This document shows, in pieces, positions 58,797 through 64,000 of a stretch of 64,000 bases of DNA. The DNA lies in NCBI RefSeq assembly GCF_008369325.1, contig NZ_VOBI01000009.1, forward strand, positions 62,001-126,000. Reading direction: 5' to 3'. The notes under the pieces are model-generated. The model was not told the DNA's origin and did not search any database. It saw nothing but the letters and a program-made list of their open reading frames with translations. The translations under genes were made by a program, and so were the position numbers. This stretch comes from Pseudomonas sp. ANT_H12B (GTDB lineage: Bacteria; Pseudomonadota; Gammaproteobacteria; Pseudomonadales; Pseudomonadaceae). Positions within the stretch are counted from its first letter, which is position 1. Each line of letters starts with the position of its first letter.

Positions 58797-59906
58797 ATGA
58801 AATATTTCAAATTGCCAGATCTGGGCGAGGGTTTGCAGGAGGCGGAAATCGTTCGCTGGCACGTATCGGTCGGCGATGCTGTCAAGGCTGACCAGCTACT
58901 GGTGTCGGTGGAAACCGCCAAAGCCTTGGTGGAAATTCCCGCGCCGTACGACGGCGTGGTGGCGAAATTCTACGGCGGCGAGGGCGACATCATTCACGTC
59001 GGTGAGCCGTTGCTCGGTTACGAAGGTGAAGCAGACGCCGGCACCGTGGTCGGGCGGCTTGAAGGCGGTGGCAGCAGTCAGGAGGACGCGTTTTTCATCG
59101 GCGCCGCCCCTTCAACCCGCGAGCATCTGGCGACCCGCGCCACGCCGGCCGTGCGGCAACTGGCTCGGCAACTCGGCGTGGAATTGAGCGGGCTGACAGG
59201 TTCCGGCCACGAGGGGCTGATCACCCGCACGGATGTGGAAAACGCGGCTCAAACTGAACTGGATCGCTTCGGCGGTGAACGGTTGCGCGGTGTGCGGCGT
59301 AGCATGGCGCTGAACATGGCCCGGTCCCATGCCGAAGTCGTGCCGGTGACGATTTTCGGTGACGCCGACCTGCATCGCTGGGGTCAGGCACGCGAACCGC
59401 TGATTCGTCTCGCCAAGGCGATGGCAGCAGCGTGCGCCGTGGAACCGGTGCTCAACAGCGCCTTCGACGGCAAAAGCCTTTCGCTCAAACAACACGAACG
59501 GCTTGATCTGGGTATCGCCGTGGATACGCCTGACGGTTTGTTTGTGCCAGTGCTGCGCGATGTCGGTCATCGCACTTCGGCTGATTTGAAGGAAGGCGTC
59601 ATGCGATTAAGAGCCGATGTGCAGGCGCGATCGATTCCGCCCAAGGAAATGATGGGGGCAACCCTGACGCTGTCGAATTTCGGCACCTTGTTCGGCCGCT
59701 ACGCCAACCCGGTGGTGGTGCCGCCGCAAGTGGCGATCCTCGCCGCTGGCGCGATCCGCGATGAACCGGTGGCGGTCGATGGCGCGGTGGTGGTGCATCC
59801 GGTTCTGCCGCTGTCCCTGACCTTCGATCATCGCGTGGTGACCGGCGGCGAGGCGGCGCGATTCTTCAAGGCATTGGTCGAAGCACTGGAACAACCCGAA
59901 GCTTAG
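58797..59906 (+). CDS. Dihydrolipoamide acyltransferase E2
   Basis: E2 core of the complex, 369 aa. One lipoyl domain (1-76) with the lipoylated Lys in SVETAKALVEIP, a peripheral-subunit-binding domain (about 112-148, ATPAVRQLARQLGVEL and GHEGLITRTDVENA), and a catalytic domain (150-369). The C-terminal active-site motif reads DHRVVTGGEAARF, with Thr where the classical HxxxDG has Asp. No E3 gene follows, so lipoamide dehydrogenase must come from elsewhere. The start has AAGGAGAC upstream. Confidence 0.92.
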   Translation: MKYFKLPDLGEGLQEAEIVRWHVSVGDAVKADQLLVSVETAKALVEIPAPYDGVVAKFYGGEGDIIHVGEPLLGYEGEADAGTVVGRLEGGGSSQEDAFFIGAAPSTREHLATRATPAVRQLARQLGVELSGLTGSGHEGLITRTDVENAAQTELDRFGGERLRGVRRSMALNMARSHAEVVPVTIFGDADLHRWGQAREPLIRLAKAMAAACAVEPVLNSAFDGKSLSLKQHERLDLGIAVDTPDGLFVPVLRDVGHRTSADLKEGVMRLRADVQARSIPPKEMMGATLTLSNFGTLFGRYANPVVVPPQVAILAAGAIRDEPVAVDGAVVVHPVLPLSLTFDHRVVTGGEAARFFKALVEALEQPEA

Positions 59907-59921
59907 GTTTTTCGCAGACAT

Positions 59922-59954
59922 GAAAAAGGCCCTGAGCCAATGACTCAGGGCCTA
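59922..59954 (-). terminator. Terminator of yebG
   Basis: Stem AGGCCCTGAG/CTCAGGGCCT with seven-base loop; read on the minus strand it is followed by five T. It lies between the convergent E2 and yebG genes. Confidence 0.85.
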
Positions 59955-59971
59955 TTCAATTCGGGCATTGC

Positions 59972-60319
59972 TTACTTGGCAGCCTTGGGGGCTTTAACCG
60001 GTTTGGTCGGCGCAACGCCAGGCTCTTCAATGGGTGCAGCCACTTCAACCGGTTCAACGACTTCAGCAGGCGCGTTCAGCAATTCGGACAACGCGTCCGG
60101 CTGGCTCTTGAACGCCTTGGCGAACACATCGCGATTCTTCGCCATGTAGATCCCGGCTTCTTCCACTTGCTGTTCGGTCAGGGACGGAACAGCTTTTTGC
60201 AACACTTCAGCCAGCAATTCGGCCAGTTCGAGCATTTTGTCATGACGGTCAGCTTCGGCTTTATCCATGAACAAGCGCTCCAGATCTCGGCTGCTGCGGT
60301 ATACCACTTCGACGGCCAT
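59972..60319 (-). CDS. yebG: YebG family DNA-damage-inducible protein
   Basis: A 115-aa protein of the YebG family (MAVEVVYRSSRDLERLFMDKAEADRHDKMLELAELL), part of the SOS regulon in enterobacteria. The last 35 residues are Ala/Pro/Glu/Val-rich and lack the folded-domain pattern, a tail longer than in E. coli. A near-perfect LexA box lies 45 bases upstream, so it is SOS-induced here too. Molecular role unknown. Confidence 0.88.
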   Translation of the reverse strand: MAVEVVYRSSRDLERLFMDKAEADRHDKMLELAELLAEVLQKAVPSLTEQQVEEAGIYMAKNRDVFAKAFKSQPDALSELLNAPAEVVEPVEVAAPIEEPGVAPTKPVKAPKAAK

Positions 60320-60363
60320 TCACCACCTCACATGCCTTCACATTAAGTTGTCTTATTCGACTA

Positions 60364-60379
60364 CTGTATTTATATACAG
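60364..60379 (-). promoter_or_regulatory. LexA box of yebG
   Basis: CTGTATTTATATACAG matches the SOS consensus CTGT-N8-ACAG and differs from the ideal CTGTATATATATACAG at one base. It lies 45 bases upstream of the yebG ATG. It is the only clear LexA box I saw in the window. Confidence 0.93.
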
Positions 60380-60599
60380 CGAAAAGGATAAGCGAATCCC
60401 TGCGCTTTGGGTAGTGGCTTTTTAATGTAGACCGAAATCAGGGTTTGTCAGGCGCAATCGTTGCAGCGGGTGCGACCAAACGCCACGGCGCGCGTTTTCA
60501 GGCTCCTCGCCATCATGTACTGGCCTTTTTTCTGCATGCAGAACAACCGTCACGTCAAACCCGCATCATCCGCTCGAACCGAGCTAAGGAACCATCATC

Positions 60600-61100
60600 G
60601 TGAAAATCAACTGGGCCGAGAACCTGCGGCAGAACGTGCATCAACTGGCCGAGTCCCTGGGCAACCTGTTCGTCGAGACCTTCCACTACTTGGCGCTGTT
60701 CGCCATCGGTGCCGTGACCGCATGGGCGGCGGTGATGGAGTTTCTGGGGATGATCGAAGAGGGACACATCAAGATCGATGACATCTTGCTGTTGTTCATC
60801 TACCTGGAATTGGGGGCGATGGTCGGGATTTACTTCAAGACCAACCACATGCCGGTGCGCTTTCTGATCTACGTGGCCATCACCGCGCTGACGCGACTGC
60901 TGATCTCCAACGTCTCGCACCACAACCCGCCGGATATCGGCATCATCTACCTGTGCGGCGGGATTCTGCTGCTGGCGTTTGCGATTCTGGTGGTGCGTTA
61001 CGCCTCGTCGCAATTCCCTTCGGTAAAGATCGAACACCCGCAACGCAAGATCGGTACGGGTTCCGGTGAGCATCCCGAGGTGGAGAAGGGCGAGATTTAA
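60600..61100 (+). CDS. PsiE family inner-membrane protein
   Basis: A 166-aa membrane protein of the phosphate-starvation-inducible PsiE family. Four transmembrane helices are visible near residues 24-48, 60-78, 86-103 and 114-134, and a charged C-terminal tail (QRKIGTGSGEHPEVEKGEI). GTG at 60600 with TAAGGAA upstream is the start. No PhoB box is clear upstream. Its function is unknown. The 3' end overlaps the convergent DUF3509 gene by four bases. Confidence 0.87.
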   Translation: MKINWAENLRQNVHQLAESLGNLFVETFHYLALFAIGAVTAWAAVMEFLGMIEEGHIKIDDILLLFIYLELGAMVGIYFKTNHMPVRFLIYVAITALTRLLISNVSHHNPPDIGIIYLCGGILLLAFAILVVRYASSQFPSVKIEHPQRKIGTGSGEHPEVEKGEI

Positions 61101-61414
61101 AGCCGCATGGCCGGGCGGCTGGGGCCTTTGACGCGTGGCGGCGGCAGGTTGTGATTGTCGCCGTCGGTCATGGCTTCGAGGATGTCCATGGCGCTGTGGC
61201 CCTGTTCGATGGCGATGCCGAATTGAATGCTTTGCACCAGGCGTTTGAGGCGCTGGGGGTCATTGCGTTGTTCGGCGCTGATCATGCGTTTGGCGACCAC
61301 GTGACCGCTGTTGGACAGGGTCAGCATGATGCTGCCGTCCAGACCCTGAATGCTCAGGTTGATCTGGTAATCCGGTGCAAAGGCATCGGTGATGAGCTGA
61401 AAAGGGTTGTCCAT
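61097..61414 (-). CDS. DUF3509 family protein
   Basis: A 105-aa protein matching DUF3509, a small family almost restricted to Pseudomonas. It starts MDNPFQLITDAFAPDYQINLSIQG, has the GSIMLTLSNSGHVVAKRMISAEQ strand region and LKRLVQSIQFGIAIEQG helix. No catalytic motif or signal is seen. Function unknown. Convergent with psiE. Confidence 0.85.
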   Translation of the reverse strand: MDNPFQLITDAFAPDYQINLSIQGLDGSIMLTLSNSGHVVAKRMISAEQRNDPQRLKRLVQSIQFGIAIEQGHSAMDILEAMTDGDNHNLPPPRVKGPSRPAMRL

Positions 61415-61584
61415 GATGCGTTACCGCCTGATTGAACGTGCAGTTGTTGACGGCCGTGATCGGGATTAGTTCGCAATACCAGACCACCGGCACGTCGCTC
61501 GCTGAGGTTTTCAAAAAGTCCTTTTGCCTCAGGAGTGTCATAGCAAGGGGCATGCCGGAAGAATTGTCGAACAATGATCTCGGC

Positions 61585-61623
61585 AAAAAAGAGGCGGGCT
61601 CCATGGCCCGCCTGCTTTTTTTC
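61585..61623 (-). terminator. Bidirectional terminator after sdaC
   Basis: AGGCGGGC and GCCCGCCT form an 8-bp stem with a six-base loop, with six A on the left and seven T on the right, so it can act in either direction. It lies nine bases after the sdaC stop. Confidence 0.9.
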
Positions 61624-61631
61624 TGCCCGTT

Positions 61632-62933
61632 TCAGGGCATGAATGAGTAGATGATCGCAGACAGTGCAATCAACCCGATCAGCACCACGAACACGTTCGA
61701 AGCCTGCCCGGAGTACTGGCGCAAGGCCGGCACGCGGCGAATGGCGTACATCGGCATCAGGAACAACAGGCACGCGATGATTGGCCCGCCGAGGGTTTCG
61801 ATCATGCCGAGGATGCTCGGGTTGAAGGTCGCTACGGCCCAGCAACTGAGGATCATGAACAGCGCGGTCACGCGGTTCAGCCAGCTTGCCGACATCACCC
61901 GGCCACGGCCGCGCAGGCTTTTCACGATCAGACCCTGGAAGCCTTCGCTGGCGCCGATGTAATGGCCGAGGAAGGATTTGGTGATCGCCACCAGTGCAAT
62001 CAACGGCGCGGCGTAGGCGATGACTGGCGTCTGGAAGTGGTTGGCCAGGTACGACAGGATCGAGATGTTCTGCGCCTTCGCTGCCGCGAGGTCTGCCGGG
62101 GACAGTGCCAGTACGCAACTGAAACAGAAGAACATCACCGTCACTACCATCATCGCGTGGGCGATAGCGAGGATACCGCTGCTTTTGCGCTCGGCTTGTT
62201 CGCCGTAACGCTGTTTCTGATCGACGGAAAAAGCGGAAATGATCGGCGAATGGTTGAACGAGAACACCATCACCGGAATCGCCAGCCACAAGGTTTTGAA
62301 GAACAGCGACATTTCCATGCCTTCACTGGCGGTGGCGAAGAACGCGCCGTTCCAGTTCGGGATCAAGCTGAAACCGAGCAGCAGCAACGCCGCGACGAAC
62401 GGGTAAACCAGCACGCTCATGCATTTGACGATGACACCCTGACCGCAGCGCACGATCGCCATTAAACCGAGGATCAGCACCAGCGACAGAATGGCTCGCG
62501 GTGGCGGAGCGATGTGCAACTGGTGCTCCATGAAGCTGCTGAGCGTGTTGGTCAGCGCCACGCTGTACACCAGCAGAATCGGGAAGATCGCGAAGAAGTA
62601 CAGCAGCGTGATCAGCTTGCCGGCACCGATGCCGAAGTGTTCTTCCACTACTTCGGTGATGTCCCCGGAACGGCCGGACAGCACGAAACGGGTCAGCCCG
62701 CGGTGGGCGAAAAACGTCATCGGGAAGGCCAGTACAGCCAGGATCAGCAACGGCCAGAAACCACCCACGCCGGCGTTGATCGGCAGGAACAGCGTACCGG
62801 CGCCAATTGCCGTGCCGTAGAGGCCGAGCATCCAGGTGGTGTCGTGTTTGCTCCAGCCCTTGGTGACTGCAGCGCTATCGCGTTTGAGTTCTACAGCAGG
62901 ATTATCGGCAGCAGGTGTGCGTACATCGGTCAT
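61632..62933 (-). CDS. sdaC: Serine transporter SdaC family
   Basis: Inner-membrane proton/amino-acid symporter of 433 aa, SdaC/TdcC (HAAAP) family. About eleven hydrophobic segments are visible. Signature stretches: LGLYGTAIGAGTLFLPINAG near 38 and FSFNHSPIISAFSVDQKQ near 220. With the serine dehydratase directly upstream on the same strand it imports L-serine for deamination to pyruvate. The gap between the two genes is 64 bases. Confidence 0.92.
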   Translation of the reverse strand: MTDVRTPAADNPAVELKRDSAAVTKGWSKHDTTWMLGLYGTAIGAGTLFLPINAGVGGFWPLLILAVLAFPMTFFAHRGLTRFVLSGRSGDITEVVEEHFGIGAGKLITLLYFFAIFPILLVYSVALTNTLSSFMEHQLHIAPPPRAILSLVLILGLMAIVRCGQGVIVKCMSVLVYPFVAALLLLGFSLIPNWNGAFFATASEGMEMSLFFKTLWLAIPVMVFSFNHSPIISAFSVDQKQRYGEQAERKSSGILAIAHAMMVVTVMFFCFSCVLALSPADLAAAKAQNISILSYLANHFQTPVIAYAAPLIALVAITKSFLGHYIGASEGFQGLIVKSLRGRGRVMSASWLNRVTALFMILSCWAVATFNPSILGMIETLGGPIIACLLFLMPMYAIRRVPALRQYSGQASNVFVVLIGLIALSAIIYSFMP

Positions 62934-62997
62934 CGTTTTTTGGCCTCGTTATTGTTCTTGCTCGGGCTCACGTGTTACGGACGGTCGGGAGTGCTCC

Positions 62998-64000
62998 TCA
63001 GCACTCCACCCAGCTGACAGCCAGGCCGCCCCGTGAAGTCTCTTTGTATTTGTCATGCATGTCGGCGCCGGTATCGCGCATGGTGCGGATCACCCGGTCC
63101 AGGGAAATGAAGTGCTTGCCGTCGCCGCGCAGGGCCATTTGCGTGGCGTTGATCGCCTTCACGGCGGCAATCGCATTGCGCTCGATACACGGCACCTGGA
63201 CCAGCCCGCCGACCGGGTCGCAGGTCAGGCCGAGGTTGTGTTCCAGGCCGATCTCGGCGGCGTTTTCCAGTTGCTCCGGGGTGGCACCGAGTATGTCCGC
63301 CAGACCGGCGGCGGCCATTGCACAGGCAGAACCGACTTCGCCCTGACAGCCAACTTCGGCACCGGAGATCGACGCGTTTTTCTTGCAGAGGATGCCGACG
63401 GCTGCAGCGCCCAGGAAGAAGGCGACGACGTCATCGTCCGACGCATCCGGATTGAATTTCATGTAGTAGTGCAGCACTGCCGGAATGATCCCGGCCGCAC
63501 CGTTGGTAGGCGCGGTAACCATTCGTCCGCCGGCGGCGTTTTCTTCGTTCACGGCGAGGGCGAACAGATTCACCCACTCCATGGCGGACAGGGTGGAGGT
63601 GATGACATTCGGCTTGCCGATTTCCAACAGGCTGCGATGCAATTTCGCCGCCCGGCGCGGAACATTCAGACCGCCCGGCAGGATGCCCTCGTGGCGCAGG
63701 CCTTGCTCGACGCATTCACGCATCACCGACCAGATGTGCAGCAAGCCCTCGCGGATTTCGGCTTCGCTACGCCAGGCCAGTTCATTCGCCATCATCAACT
63801 CGGAAACCCGCAGGCCATGCTGGTTGCAGAGCTTGAGCAATTCGGCGGCGCTGGAGAAGTCGTAGGGCAGCACTACATCGCTGGTGGGCGCGATGCCGGA
63901 CTCGGCTTCGGCTGCTTCAATGATGAAACCGCCACCGATCGAGTAGTACGTTTGCTCTGACAATTCACCGGTTTCGCCAAAGGCTGTCAGGGACATGGCG
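62998..64000 (-). CDS. sdaA: L-serine ammonia-lyase, iron-sulfur type (5' truncated by window)
   Basis: C-terminal part, at least 333 residues, of an L-serine dehydratase converting L-serine to pyruvate and ammonia. The N-terminal beta domain of the single-chain form lies past the right edge. The alpha domain has the [18 protein letters not shown] substrate loop and the cluster Cys residues in [53 protein letters not shown] provides more. The Met at 63996 is internal. It forms an operon with sdaC. Confidence 0.93.
   Translation of the reverse strand, partial: AMSLTAFGETGELSEQTYYSIGGGFIIEAAEAESGIAPTSDVVLPYDFSSAAELLKLCNQHGLRVSELMMANELAWRSEAEIREGLLHIWSVMRECVEQGLRHEGILPGGLNVPRRAAKLHRSLLEIGKPNVITSTLSAMEWVNLFALAVNEENAAGGRMVTAPTNGAAGIIPAVLHYYMKFNPDASDDDVVAFFLGAAAVGILCKKNASISGAEVGCQGEVGSACAMAAAGLADILGATPEQLENAAEIGLEHNLGLTCDPVGGLVQVPCIERNAIAAVKAINATQMALRGDGKHFISLDRVIRTMRDTGADMHDKYKETSRGGLAVSWVEC

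Overview
The window is a stretch of a Pseudomonas chromosome, most likely from the P. fluorescens group. Gene order matches the genus (mlaFEDCB-ibaG-murA-hisGDC; algW-Nif3-cysD-cysNC; lrgAB next to a flavodoxin; hmgA-fahA-maiA; leucine dehydrogenase with a 2-oxoacid dehydrogenase). Many intergenic gaps carry the inverted REP repeat GTGGGAGCGAGCCTGCTCGCGA typical of fluorescent pseudomonads. I see no rRNA, tRNA, insertion sequence, prophage or CRISPR array.

Layout. 1-2.8 kb: phospholipid-transport operon mlaFEDCB, cut at its 5' end. 2.9-7.7 kb: ibaG, murA, hisG, hisD, hisC. 7.8-10.7 kb: TonB-dependent receptor and a DUF4198 periplasmic protein, probably metal uptake, behind a striking dyad. 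10.8-15.9 kb: algW protease, Nif3-like protein, cysD and cysNC. 16-19 kb: acyltransferase and pta. 19.1-25.1 kb: DUF3565, slyD, glutathione peroxidase, an old-yellow-enzyme reductase, a glycosyltransferase, cysZ and trxB. 25.3-30.7 kb: a catabolic unit of FAD amine oxidase, polar amino-acid ABC transporter and class III aminotransferase, substrate unknown. 30.9-33.2 kb: HopJ-like and DUF1244 proteins, then folX-folE-folM (dihydromonapterin synthesis).

33.3-36.2 kb is the most interesting part: a MerR regulator that lacks B12-binding motifs (class II LitR-like), a short LOV blue-light receptor with its photoactive Cys, and a PilZ/YcgR-like protein cotranscribed with the LOV gene. Together they look like a light-response module beside the pterin genes. 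36.3-41.8 kb: flavodoxin, LysR regulator, lrgAB, class II aldolase, alpha/beta hydrolase and an SDR.

41.9-50.2 kb is accessory and in part AT-rich: an AmpDh3-like amidase, a DNase bacteriocin with its immunity gene, a DUF1302 porin-like gene whose DUF1329 partner has been deleted and fused to a truncated MalT/LuxR-type regulator, and a small orphan gene. 50.2-54.5 kb: homogentisate pathway (IclR regulator, hmgA, fahA, maiA) with a visible operator. 54.6-59.9 kb: a SirB1-type protein, then a leucine-dehydrogenase-like gene and E1alpha/E1beta/E2 of a branched-chain 2-oxoacid dehydrogenase. In this cluster two normally catalytic residues are replaced: the GLFV lysine is Val and the E2 HxxxD aspartate is Thr. 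60-64 kb: LexA-controlled yebG, psiE, a DUF3509 protein, and a serine transporter with a serine dehydratase that runs off the right edge.

Links: the folE/folX/folM products supply the pterin cofactor used by Pseudomonas phenylalanine hydroxylase, whose product tyrosine is degraded through hmgA/fahA/maiA. cysZ, cysD and cysNC handle sulfate uptake and activation. All starts were chosen by family alignment from memory and by visible ribosome-binding sites; no database search was run.
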